A stretch of DNA of 64,000 bases, from positions 205,765 through 269,764 of the forward strand of contig NZ_JADEWR010000007.1 in the NCBI RefSeq assembly GCF_015207525.1, given 5' to 3'. A program made the position numbers and the translations under genes. The DNA comes from Nodosilinea sp. LEGE 06152 (lineage in GTDB: Bacteria; Cyanobacteriota; Cyanobacteriia; Phormidesmidales; Phormidesmidaceae). Shown in pieces: positions 28,568-36,839 of the stretch (positions are counted from its first letter, which is position 1; every line of letters begins with the position of its first letter). Under the pieces are notes generated by a model. It ran no database searches. It was not told the origin of the DNA and worked only from the letters and a program-made list of their open reading frames with translations.

Positions 28568-29255
28568 AAATATGACCGATACCTTGGAGGTAGCTCGTTA
28601 CCAAATTATCGACCCCGGTGATAGCGGTACCAACGACAACAGCGAAAGCACCCAGTTCCAAGGCCTGACGGGCTTGAGTTGGAGAAGCGATGCCCCCTTC
28701 ACAAATGACCGGGACAGGGCATTGGGCAACCATTGTGCTCAGCAAATCAAACCCTGGCGGCGTGTGGTGCTGGGTATCTTCGGTATAGCCGTAGAGGGTC
28801 GTGCCAACGCAGTCTGCCCCCGCTTCTACCGCCCTGAGGGCGTTATCAAGGGTGTCAACATCGGCCATGACGGCTTTACCTAGGTGGTCATGGATACGCT
28901 GAATAATTTGGGCCAGGGTCTCACCGTAAGGACGGGGGCGCTGGGTAGCATCGATGGCAATGATGTCGCTACCGGCCTGGGCTACAGCCTCGGCGTGGTG
29001 AAACTGCGGGGTGATGTAGACCGCCGAGGGAGGTATGACCTGCTTCCACAGGCCGATGATGGGGCTGTCGCAACGCGATCGCACAGCTTGAATATGAGCG
29101 GGGGTGTCAATGCGAACCCCAACAGCTCCGCGCTTGAGGGCGGCCTCGGCCATTGCGGCAATGACCGAAGCGTTGTGCAGCGGCGAGTCAACTGGGGCCT
29201 GGCACGATACCACCAAGCCGCCCTGCAAAGTTTCAAAAATGGTCTTCAATGGCAA
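28566..29255 (-). CDS. nanE: Putative N-acetylmannosamine-6-phosphate 2-epimerase
   Basis: A 229-aa TIM-barrel protein of the NanE family, which interconverts ManNAc-6-P and GlcNAc-6-P. Visible family blocks are GGLVVSCQAPVDSPLHN (N-terminal), GAVGVRIDTPAHIQAVR, PIIGLWKQV, IIAIDATQRPRP, VMADVDTLDNALRAVEAGAD, GTTLYGYTEDT, and VICEGGIASPTQARQALELGAFAVVVGTAITG. Translation most likely starts at TTG (29255), supported by GGAG five bases upstream. No other sialic-acid or amino-sugar genes are nearby. Confidence 0.9.
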   Translation of the reverse strand: MPLKTIFETLQGGLVVSCQAPVDSPLHNASVIAAMAEAALKRGAVGVRIDTPAHIQAVRSRCDSPIIGLWKQVIPPSAVYITPQFHHAEAVAQAGSDIIAIDATQRPRPYGETLAQIIQRIHDHLGKAVMADVDTLDNALRAVEAGADCVGTTLYGYTEDTQHHTPPGFDLLSTMVAQCPVPVICEGGIASPTQARQALELGAFAVVVGTAITGVDNLVTSYLQGIGHI

Positions 29256-29308
29256 GAGTGCTCCTACGGTAGTGCTGACCTGAGCTTTAAACTAGGTTGT
29301 CTAATTTT

Positions 29309-29806
29309 ATGGCGGTACGGATCTCGAAAACCCTTCTGGTTGCGGCTATTGGCCTGCTCGCTTTGGTCATTGTGATCAACAATCTGACCGACTATAACGC
29401 CAACTTCAAATATATTCAGCACGTGCTGAGTATGGACACGGTCTTTCCAGACAGCCAGTTGACCTGGCGGGCGATCGCGTCTCCAGGGCTGCAAAAGGCT
29501 TTCTACGGAGTCATTATTGCTACAGAAACCACCATTGCAGTCCTTTGCCTAGCGGGGGCCGTAAGGCTGGCCCAGGCCGTACCTAGCCGTGGCATAGATT
29601 TTGACCAGGCCAAGACTCTAGCGCTCTATGGCCTCACCCTGGCCTTCTTATTTTGGTTTGTGGGCTTTATGGTGGTGGCTGGAGAGTGGTTTACGATGTG
29701 GCAGTCTGTCGACTGGAATGGGCAGCAGCCCGCCTTTCGCTTTATTGGCTGCGTCGGATTTGTGCTGCTCTATCTCAGCCAGAGCGATCGCGACGTGAAC
29801 CCCTAA
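29309..29806 (+). CDS. DUF2165 small membrane protein
   Basis: A protein of about 165 aa with four predicted membrane helices and the DUF2165 signature NNLTDYNANFKYIQHVLSMDTVFPDSQLTWRAI. Helices lie near residues 9-25, 68-88, 110-130 and 143-158. The late motif GEWFTMWQSVDWNGQQPAFRF is also conserved. Its function is not known. I start it at the ATG giving MAVRISKTLL; a start four residues upstream is possible. It is divergent from nanE across about 50 bp. Confidence 0.85.
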   Translation: MAVRISKTLLVAAIGLLALVIVINNLTDYNANFKYIQHVLSMDTVFPDSQLTWRAIASPGLQKAFYGVIIATETTIAVLCLAGAVRLAQAVPSRGIDFDQAKTLALYGLTLAFLFWFVGFMVVAGEWFTMWQSVDWNGQQPAFRFIGCVGFVLLYLSQSDRDVNP

Positions 29807-29846
29807 CGTCTCTAAAATGCTGAGCTAGCAAGTTGAACCGAGGTGC

Positions 29847-30446
29847 CTAAACTCGCGCCAGGGTAACCTGTTCGGCCTGGTCTTGATATTTACCCCGGCG
29901 GGTTTCATAGCTGACCTGACAGGGTTCACCCTCAAAGAAGATAAGCTGGACTACTCCCTCGCTGGCGTAGATTCGGCAGTCGGCGCTGGAGGAATTCGAA
30001 AACTCAAGGGTGAGGTGACCTCGCCAACCGGCCTCGGCGGGCGTGAGGTTAGCAATGATGCCGCAGCGGGCATAGGTTGACTTACCAATGCAAATAACGC
30101 TGATGTTATTGGGAACAGAGATTTTTTCGAGGGCCACCCCTAGCCCGTAGGAATGGGCAGGCAGAATAAAGTAGCTACCGCTGGCGTCAGTTTTTAGTTC
30201 AGTGGGCTCCAGGTTAGCAGGGCTAAAGTTTTTCGGATCAACCACGGTGCCAGGAATGTGGCGAAAGATTCTAAACTCAGCTGGAGAAAGGCGAATGTCA
30301 TAGCCGTAGGACGATAAGCCATAGCTAATCACGGGTTGCCCCAAGCTTTTGTCAGTTTGATCTAGCTGCCGTACCAGGGAGGGCTGAAAGGGGTCAATCA
30401 TGCCCTCATTGGCCATTTTGGCAATCCAGGCGTCGTTTTTAATCAT
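29847..30446 (-). CDS. dcd: dCTP deaminase
   Basis: Deaminates dCTP to dUTP on the route to dTTP. The 199-aa protein has the trimeric dUTPase-like fold. Motifs are SYGLSSYGYDIRLSPAEF, the active-site block ICIGKSTYARCGIIANLTPAEAGWRGH (with the catalytic Glu in PAEAGW), LEFSNSSSADCRIYASEGVVQLIFFEG, and the C-terminal Tyr/Gln-rich lid GKYQDQ. It appears complete. The gene lies 20 bp after the CobA-like gene on the same strand, so the two may be co-transcribed. Confidence 0.95.
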   Translation of the reverse strand: MIKNDAWIAKMANEGMIDPFQPSLVRQLDQTDKSLGQPVISYGLSSYGYDIRLSPAEFRIFRHIPGTVVDPKNFSPANLEPTELKTDASGSYFILPAHSYGLGVALEKISVPNNISVICIGKSTYARCGIIANLTPAEAGWRGHLTLEFSNSSSADCRIYASEGVVQLIFFEGEPCQVSYETRRGKYQDQAEQVTLARV

Positions 30447-30466
30447 GGCAATGGGTGCTTGAGGGG

Positions 30467-31021
30467 TTAGGGCAAAATATTACGACGAAATTCTGTCACC
30501 TGGTCGGCGATGTTGAGCAGCGGTGCTGGCATATCGGGGCCAGTCAAAATAACATCGACCTGGGGCGGGCGCTGCTGCAGAAAATCCACCACATCCTGAG
30601 TGGGAATCAGACCATAGTTGACGGCTAGACTGAGTTCGTCCAACACAACAAGGCCATAGCGGCCCCTAGCGATCGCGGCCTTGGTCTGAGCCCACAGGTC
30701 TTTAATCGCATCCCGTTCGCTGGGGCTGACCTCAGGGCCGTGAATGCAGCGGGGCATATCGGCGCGAACCCAGTCGAGGTTTTGGCCAAACTGCATAGGC
30801 TGAGTCGGCCCCTGGTGAATGCCACCCTTAAGAAACTGCACAATGAGCACGGCCTTTCCCTGATCGGCGCTGCGCATCGCCTGCACCATAACATTGGTAA
30901 AGAAATTGCGGTGTACGGCGGTGAAGACCTGCACCGTGCCCTCTACCGTTTGCAAAAGCGGATGCCGAACGATAGAGGTAGGAGATGGGCTCAGGGAAAG
31001 CGGCTGGAGCTGAGAGACCAT
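30467..31021 (-). CDS. CobA/CobO-like adenosyltransferase paralogue lacking the P-loop
   Basis: A 184-aa protein collinear with corrinoid adenosyltransferase CobA/CobO. It retains VLIVQFLKGG, LVVLDELSLAVNYGLIP (Walker B and following helix), DVVDFLQQRPPQVDVILTGPDMP and LLNIADQVTEFR. At the N-terminus, where CobA has GNGKGKTTAA, it reads AVHRNFFTNVMVQAM, so the ATP-binding P-loop is absent. Conventional adenosyltransferase activity is therefore doubtful. I use the ATG at 31021 rather than the TTG two codons upstream. It is followed by dcd after 20 bp. Confidence 0.75.
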   Translation of the reverse strand: MVSQLQPLSLSPSPTSIVRHPLLQTVEGTVQVFTAVHRNFFTNVMVQAMRSADQGKAVLIVQFLKGGIHQGPTQPMQFGQNLDWVRADMPRCIHGPEVSPSERDAIKDLWAQTKAAIARGRYGLVVLDELSLAVNYGLIPTQDVVDFLQQRPPQVDVILTGPDMPAPLLNIADQVTEFRRNILP

Positions 31022-31323
31022 GGGCAATTACAGCAGAGGCAACGAAAGGGGGTGCCATCACCTACACCAAGGGTAGAGCAGCCTGGAGTAAGCTACCGAC
31101 TTTTGGGTAGGCCTGATGGCTGGGCTAAATATAGCGTGATTTCCCCCAAATGAATCGACGAATTACTCTATATGTATTCATTGGTGCAAGCGCACTACAG
31201 GGAGCCGAGGCCCGCGCTGCCACGGTCTGGGGCCAATCTAGAAGGAAGCTGAAAAACCGGGCCGACCGCGATCGGGTGCTGTATTCTAGGTAGGGCAAAT
31301 CGGCATCACCTGAGGCATCTTGT

Positions 31324-32040
31324 ATGGTTTGGCAACGTCCAGACGGGCGACAACCCCATCAGCTGCGTCCTGTCAGCTTTGAGCGCCAGTTTACGACCTT
31401 TTCAGCGGGGTCTGTGCTGACTCGGTGCGGCAATACCCAGGTGCTTTGTACCGTCTCAGTCGAAGAGGGCGTGCCCCGGTTTTTGCAGGGGTCGGGCCGG
31501 GGCTGGCTAACGGCGGAGTATCGCATGCTGCCTGGGGCTACTCCCCAGCGACAGCCTCGCGAGATTATGAAGCTGTCGGGCCGCACCCAAGAAATTCAGC
31601 GCCTGATTGGGCGTAGCCTGCGATCGACCCTAGATTTTGAGCGGTTGGGTGAGCGCACTCTGCTAGTAGATGCCGACGTGATTCAAGCCGATGCAGGCAC
31701 TCGCACAGCCTCGATTACAGGTAGCTATGTGGCCCTTGTGGACGCGGTGCAAAGTCTAGTAGCGCAGGGAATGCTGGCGCGATCGCCCCTGGTACACAGC
31801 GTCGCCGCCGTATCGGTGGGGTTGATTGAAGATGACGTTTTTCTCGATTTGCAGTACGACGAAGATGTGGCTGCCGCCGTAGACTTCAACCTAGTGCTTA
31901 ACGAGAGCCTTAATATTATTGAAGTGCAGGGCACTGCTGAAGAAGGCAGCTTTAGCCGTCAGCAGATGAATCAAATTCTAGAGGTAGGAGAACTGGGCGT
32001 GAAACAACTGCTAGCAGCTCAGCAGGAGGCATTTCTGTAG
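31324..32040 (+). CDS. rph: Ribonuclease PH
   Basis: Phosphorolytic 3'-5' exoribonuclease trimming tRNA 3' ends. The 238-aa protein shows all family motifs: [61 protein letters not shown], the [23 protein letters not shown] core with catalytic Asp, and [18 protein letters not shown]. The start ATG is well placed. Confidence 0.97.
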   Translation: MVWQRPDGRQPHQLRPVSFERQFTTFSAGSVLTRCGNTQVLCTVSVEEGVPRFLQGSGRGWLTAEYRMLPGATPQRQPREIMKLSGRTQEIQRLIGRSLRSTLDFERLGERTLLVDADVIQADAGTRTASITGSYVALVDAVQSLVAQGMLARSPLVHSVAAVSVGLIEDDVFLDLQYDEDVAAAVDFNLVLNESLNIIEVQGTAEEGSFSRQQMNQILEVGELGVKQLLAAQQEAFL

Positions 32041-32098
32041 ATGCTTCACCAAAGCTGACTGCTTCGACTGATCAACTAAATCAGCAATTGCAATTAAA

Positions 32099-32134
32099 CG
32101 TAGGATAGGCACGCGCTGCTTTGCTTATCCTACG
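32099..32134. repeat. Small intergenic hairpin after rph
   Basis: CGTAGGATAGGCA (32099-32111) pairs with TGCTTATCCTACG (32122-32134) with a single mismatch, loop of 10 nt. There is no long T tract. It could be a terminator-like or dispersed repeat structure downstream of rph. Confidence 0.5.
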
Positions 32135-32173
32135 AAGGTTTCAATTTAATCACGCCTTCCTATTCACTGAACT

Positions 32174-32289
32174 AACGCAATGGGGTTGCTAAACTGAGGC
32201 ATAAATTTGGGTAAGGGCAAACGGTCATTTGCCCCTACGAGAGGCATTGAACTTCTGGTTCAACCTGCATTCAGCAACCCCAACGCAAT
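32174..32289. mobile_element. MITE-like element with 8-bp target-site duplication
   Basis: A 100-bp non-coding segment (32182-32281) begins GGGGTTGCT and ends AGCAACCCC, a perfect 9-bp terminal inverted repeat that continues imperfectly to about 18 bp. It is flanked on both sides by the identical octamer AACGCAAT (32174-32181 and 32282-32289), as expected for a target-site duplication. The interior has its own stem (GGGCAAA..TTTGCCC around 32215-32234). No transposase is encoded, so it would have been mobilised in trans. It sits between rph and the acyltransferase gene. Confidence 0.7.
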
Positions 32290-32300
32290 AGCAATTTACG

Positions 32301-32996
32301 CTAGTCGTCAGGGTGGGTTTTCCGGTTTTCCAAAACCTTAGCAGGCACACCTACAGCTACAGAGTAGGGAGGAATATCTTTAGTGACTACGGCCCCAGCA
32401 CCAACAGCGCTGCCGTAGCCGATCGTGACACCGTCTAAAACCTTGGCACCGCTGCCAATCCAACACTTATCTTCGATAGTGATGCCCTTTTCACTAGAGC
32501 CAACATGGTGGTGCTGATTGGCATAGATGCCAACCATAGATGCAATCATGCAGTCACGACCAATCTTGACGTGGCCGGGTCCAGATAAACAGGAGTAAGG
32601 GCCTATGTAGGTATCATCCCCAATATCAATAGTACAGTTATCGCCTGACCGAATGCTAACACCTCGATCGAGGGAGACGTTGTTGCCTAACCTAAGCAGG
32701 CTATTCTCAAAATTGCAGTTTAAAATAGAATTCCTGAGGATTCTAACGTTGTCACCGACAGCAATATTATCAGCACCCAGAATTTCAACCCAAGCCTGAA
32801 TGTAAGGATTTTTACCCCATTCCCCCGATAGAAGGGGGTAAGTAAACTTTCTTAGCGCCGTCCCTAACGGACGAGGGATCGGCTCAAGCAGCAGGAACGC
32901 TAGTCTCCCTAACGAACCTTTTGGCGATTGTTTGGATAAAACTTTTACTGGCTGCTGCTTAGGGTTTTCAATCGTCGCTTTTTCTTGAACAGTCAT
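32301..32996 (-). CDS. Left-handed beta-helix (hexapeptide) acyltransferase
   Basis: A 231-aa protein whose middle and C-terminal parts consist of hexapeptide repeats. They run from about residue 70 (ADNIAVGDNVRI..NNVSLDRGVSI..GDDTYIGPYSCL) to KCWIGSGAKVLDGVTIGYGSAVGAGAVVTKDI. This is typical of sugar O-acyltransferases of the WcaF/maltose-acetyltransferase type. A catalytic His is plausible in YANQHHHVGSS. The N-terminus is basic with no secretion signal. The acceptor sugar is unknown, and no glycosyltransferase is immediately adjacent. The MITE-like element ends 20 bp from its stop codon. Confidence 0.82.
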   Translation of the reverse strand: MTVQEKATIENPKQQPVKVLSKQSPKGSLGRLAFLLLEPIPRPLGTALRKFTYPLLSGEWGKNPYIQAWVEILGADNIAVGDNVRILRNSILNCNFENSLLRLGNNVSLDRGVSIRSGDNCTIDIGDDTYIGPYSCLSGPGHVKIGRDCMIASMVGIYANQHHHVGSSEKGITIEDKCWIGSGAKVLDGVTIGYGSAVGAGAVVTKDIPPYSVAVGVPAKVLENRKTHPDD

Positions 32997-34812
32997 TTCA
33001 GCAACTCCTAGAATTCAATAAACTCTGGCTAAACTGAGTTGTGGGCAGCGCTACCTCACAAAAAAGCCGTTTCTCAAAACTAAATTGGAACGAGTCTGGT
33101 AAGTAGGAATTGCATAAGCAAAACCTGACCAATCAAGTAGAGTTCTGTTCTAAATACGCAATTTGGCCTGCCAATATCAACTTCTGAATCTAGGCTGACT
33201 ATGACTTGAGCGAAGACAGCAGTAGCTTTGGTTCAAGTTTGTTAAACCAAAGCTACGTTCAGAAGCGAAGTTTTACCTGCGGAAAAACCCTAGCTTCCGA
33301 GCTGAGGTTGGCATCCTATCCTCACACCCAACAATCCTTGTCATGCACATTTAGATCTACTGCTGCTCTTGTGACAAAGCGGTAGTATTTTCTGCCCTTA
33401 GCGACAAAAAACCTGTGCAATAGCTATAGATTATTGCTCTAGAGTGCTAGCAGCTTAAAGCCAAAGAAAAAAGCAGCTGTGAAGGAAAGAACCGATACAA
33501 CTCGGCTTAACTTATCCCGATTGCTGAATGGGTTTAATCTGAAGGGCTCAAGCTGCTAAGAAGCTCTGCACGACGTCAACTCTGGCTGGCAAAGCGCTTA
33601 GCACGTTGTGACTGGGTTATGGGGGAGTCAAGCCGCCTGCGAATCTAACCGTTGAGACAGGCAGCCGTACCAGGCTTAAACGAGCCAGTCGTAGCCCTTT
33701 CAGCGGCGGCTGATAAATGTTGGCGTAGAAGTATGATTTATTGAAAGTTGAAACGAACATATATCAACTTCATACACGCTTTACACTATGCTCAAAGACC
33801 GTAGGTCAAGGCCTTAGCTAAGTTGCTCTCAGTGTACTGCTAAACTTTTGCGGCGACAACAAGAATTGGTTTTGGCAGCGGGTAAAAGCGTGGTTAGGTG
33901 GCATGAATGGCTGCATGCCATAGGTGATTTCTTTAGGAGAGGTTGCTGAAACCTCCTGTTTCGGAGGGCATCGCTGCTAGATGCTTGGGTGCGATCACAA
34001 CGCTCTGCTGCATTCATAATTGCTGTAACGTTAGCTCCGTAACAGGCGCTTAATTTTGGCTTTAAAGACGGTCGCACTCTAGCCATAGCCTCACCTATCT
34101 GACAGAACTGCCCTGGTGCGATCGGTTGCCCCTGGCTAAACTGGCTCGAACGGGACCAGTGCCGCTTGTCCAGTGCAGCAGCAGTCAACCTGCAGGAGGT
34201 CAGTTTTGCTTGGCTTAAAGATGGGACAGGCGCGATCGCCAGACCTTAGCCGTTGCTATACGTCTAAGAGGCTAGAGAACCTGTGCTTAAGCCTTTGTGA
34301 AGACATCGGGGAAATACCTAAAAAGCGATGAACTTCGCAGGCTACCCCTGATGTTCGCTGTTTGCCTATGCCACCATCAGAACTATCGCAGGGAACGCAA
34401 CGCGATCGTAGTCACTGCCTACCTTCGCCCTCGCACCTATCTAGACCTGTTGCCAGGGGGTTGACTAAAGTTATGCGGCGTCTGTGGAGTTTGGGCCATG
34501 AGTTTCAGGGCCTGCTCCAGGGCTCACCATTAGTCATTCACCTAAGTCTCTTGGGCTAAAGCTAGCGGGAACCTTTTAAGCATCATTTGTGCCTTTGCCT
34601 GCCAAGGGCACAGATAGGTGATTAAACAGCCTCCATGCTGCCCAAGGTCAATGGTTACAAAAATCCTGGTTCAGCCGGCTTTACCAGCCGGAAAACAATC
34701 GTCCCTATTAATCCAGAGGCATCAAAAGCTGCTGTTGGGTAGAGGTTTCTACCGGCGGCTACTTTTTGATGCCCAGACTACCGTAAACAATTATCGAAAA
34801 CTGTAGGTTGAT
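32997..34812. other. 1.8-kb gene-poor region
   Basis: No ORF in this stretch has convincing protein character. The longest (33829-34188, minus) is low-complexity and resembles nothing. The sequence contains several hairpins: GTAGCTTTGGTT/AACCAAAGCTAC at 33222-33256, GGCATG/CATGCC near 33900-33919, and a cluster at 34588-34772. It may hold decayed genes, a long 5' untranslated region for the phosphorylase, or an unrecognised RNA. No tRNA-like structure was seen. Confidence 0.5.
34588..34772 (+). promoter_or_regulatory. Hairpin cluster upstream of sugar phosphorylase
   Basis: Three consecutive stems precede the gene: TGTGCCTTTG/CAAGGGCACA (34588-34612), CCGGCT/AGCCGG (34675-34691), and a large interrupted stem GCATCAAAA..TTTTTGATGC (34719-34772). 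The tip of the last contains the palindrome GTAGAGGTTTCTAC, which also fits the NtcA consensus GTA-N8-TAC. The last stem ends about 40 bp before the start codon. A TAC-N3-T type -10 box lies about 26 bp after the palindrome, longer than the usual 22-23. Function is not established. Confidence 0.4.
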
Positions 34813-36696
34813 ATGACCGTAGCTAAAAACCGTACTAAGCAATCTGCATCTGGGCAGCACCCGGAGTTCGCGGGTCAAACGACTGCTTCAAATTACTCTA
34901 TAAATAAGCTAGATATCGCCGTAGATAGCCCCCCCTTTTGTCGCGTGACCAACAACATCAAACCTCTGCTAGAGAGGGTTTACCCTCCCGACACCGCCGA
35001 ACGGTTGACCACAGAAATTTTTGCTTTGATCAAAGACACGCTGTGCCCCTCTGGCCGCGAAGATCTTAAAAAGTGGAACCACAACAACGTTCTGCTGATT
35101 ACCTACGGCGACACCATCTGTGACGGCGATCGCCCTCCTCTGTCAGTACTGGCCGAGTTTCTCGAAACCCACCTCTACGACACGATTACAGGCGTCCACA
35201 TTCTGCCCTTCTTCCCCTACAGCTCTGACGATGGCTTTGCCATTATCGACTACCTCAAAGTCAACCCCGAGCTGGGCAGCTGGGCCGATATCAAGCGCAT
35301 TGCCACCAACTTTAACCTGATGGCCGACCTGGTTATTAACCACATCTCCAGCCAGCACGAGTGGTTTGAGCAGTTTAAGCAAAACGAGTTGCCCGGCCGC
35401 AACTACTTCATCACTGCCGACCCTAAAGAAGACTTATCGCAGGTAGTGCGCCCCCGCAGTTCGCCGCTGCTGACCCCGGTCGAGACTACCGAGGGTGAAA
35501 AGCATGTCTGGACAACCTTCAGCGCTGACCAGGTCGACGTCAACTTTGAGAACCCTGACGTGCTGATCGAGTACGTCAAAATCATCCTGGCCTACGTGGA
35601 GGCTGGGGCACGCTACATTCGCCTCGACGCCGTAGGCTTTTTGTGGAAGAAGCACGGCACCAACTGCATGCACCTGCCCGAAACCCATGCCGTGGTGCGT
35701 CTGTTTCGCGAAATTTTGCAGCTGGTTGACCCCGGCATTTCGCTGATTACCGAAACCAACGTGCCCAACCGGGAGAACCTGAGCTACTTCGGCAACCGCA
35801 ACGAAGCTCACATGATTTACAACTTCAGCCTGCCGCCGCTGCTGCTGAATGCGCTTATGCAGGGCCGCTCAGACCACCTCAAAACCTGGATGATGAGCAT
35901 GCCGCCCGCCCCCATTGGCTGCGCCTACTTCAACTTCACCGCCTCCCACGACGGTATTGGCATGCGCCCTGCCGAGGGGCTGCTGGCGGCCGACGAGTAC
36001 GAGCAGCTAATCGCCGCTATGCGGAATTTTGGCGGCAGAATTAGCATGCGCAGTCGCCCCGATGGCACCGAATCGCCCTACGAGATCAACATCTCGCTGT
36101 TTGACGCTCTCAAGGGCACGGTCAAGGGCGAAGACCAGTGGCAGGTAGAGCGCTTTCTCTGCTCCCAGACCATCATGATGGCGCTGGAGGGGATTCCGGC
36201 CTTTTACATTCACAGTCTGTTGGCCACCCACAACTACACCGAAGGTGTAGACGAAACCGGCCACAACCGCACCATCAACCGCTATAAGTGGGATCTAAAA
36301 ACGTTGGAAACGGCCCTGTCTGACCCAACCACTCCCCACGCCAGGGTGCTCAACGAACTCAAACGCCTGATCAAAATTCGCCGCCAGCAAACAGCGTTTC
36401 ACCCCAACGCTACCCAGTACACGCTGCACCCGCTAAACCCGGCGCTGTTCGCCTTCTGGCGGCAAAGCCTGACCCGCGATCAGAGCATTTTCTCGGTGCA
36501 CAACCTGAGCGATCAGCCCCAGGAGTTACACCTGAGTGATCTCAACCTGGTCAGCACTGACGATTGGTACGATTTGATCAGCGGTGACAAATTCCCTGAC
36601 CTGGATATGGCCTATTTGCTAAAGCCTTATCAGTCGGTCTGGATTACCAACAAGCCCAACGCGGCTCACGACGACACCATGCCAACGCTGCTGTAA
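34813..36696 (+). CDS. GH13_18 sugar phosphorylase (sucrose/glucosylglycerate-phosphorylase-like)
   Basis: A 627-aa alpha-amylase-family protein of the sucrose phosphorylase branch. Key blocks are LITYGDTICDGDRPPLSVL, GVHILPFFPYSSDDGFAIIDY, LVINHISSQHEWFEQF, the nucleophile region YIRLDAVGFLWKKHGT (Asp near 271), the acid/base region SLITETNVP (Glu near 314) and TASHDGIGMRPAEG (Asp near 380). The N-terminal ~45 residues look like a non-conserved extension. Members cleave sucrose, glucosylglycerol or glucosylglycerate with phosphate. The exact substrate cannot be told here, but all are relevant to cyanobacterial compatible solutes. Confidence 0.85.
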   Translation: MTVAKNRTKQSASGQHPEFAGQTTASNYSINKLDIAVDSPPFCRVTNNIKPLLERVYPPDTAERLTTEIFALIKDTLCPSGREDLKKWNHNNVLLITYGDTICDGDRPPLSVLAEFLETHLYDTITGVHILPFFPYSSDDGFAIIDYLKVNPELGSWADIKRIATNFNLMADLVINHISSQHEWFEQFKQNELPGRNYFITADPKEDLSQVVRPRSSPLLTPVETTEGEKHVWTTFSADQVDVNFENPDVLIEYVKIILAYVEAGARYIRLDAVGFLWKKHGTNCMHLPETHAVVRLFREILQLVDPGISLITETNVPNRENLSYFGNRNEAHMIYNFSLPPLLLNALMQGRSDHLKTWMMSMPPAPIGCAYFNFTASHDGIGMRPAEGLLAADEYEQLIAAMRNFGGRISMRSRPDGTESPYEINISLFDALKGTVKGEDQWQVERFLCSQTIMMALEGIPAFYIHSLLATHNYTEGVDETGHNRTINRYKWDLKTLETALSDPTTPHARVLNELKRLIKIRRQQTAFHPNATQYTLHPLNPALFAFWRQSLTRDQSIFSVHNLSDQPQELHLSDLNLVSTDDWYDLISGDKFPDLDMAYLLKPYQSVWITNKPNAAHDDTMPTLL

Positions 36697-36712
36697 GCTC
36701 AGAGGCAACCTT

Positions 36713-36752
36713 AAAGGGAAACGGCCTCAGCTAAGTGGGGCCGTTTCCCTTT
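36713..36752 (+). terminator. Terminator after sugar phosphorylase
   Basis: Perfect 14-bp stem AAAGGGAAACGGCC (36713-36726) with GGCCGTTTCCCTTT (36739-36752), loop 12 nt, 16 bp after the stop codon. The T tract is short (CCTTT). Confidence 0.75.
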
Positions 36753-36780
36753 GCACTGAGTCTTCTGAGTTGAACCAAAT

Positions 36781-36833
36781 TCAAGGCCAGCGGTGGAATT
36801 TGCTGATGAGGCAAATTCCACCGCTGGCCTTGA
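36781..36833 (-). terminator. 23-bp perfect inverted repeat, likely terminator
   Basis: The arms (36781-36803 and 36811-36833) match over 23 bp without mismatch around a 7-nt loop (TGATGAG). It lies 6 bp beyond the stop codon of the minus-strand 151-aa gene, so a termination or mRNA-stabilising role for that gene is likely. There is only a weak T tract. Together with the stem at 36713-36752 it separates two convergent genes. Confidence 0.6.
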
Positions 36834-36839
36834 TACAAA

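Noticed and set aside
28566-29255. Sialic-acid catabolic cluster around nanE
   Set aside because: No nanA, nanK or transporter genes accompany it. The neighbours are psbJ and a DUF2165 gene, so only the single epimerase is supported.
33829-34188. 119-codon minus-strand ORF in the gene-poor region
   Set aside because: Low-complexity Ser/Arg/Cys-rich translation, no ribosome-binding site and no family resemblance.
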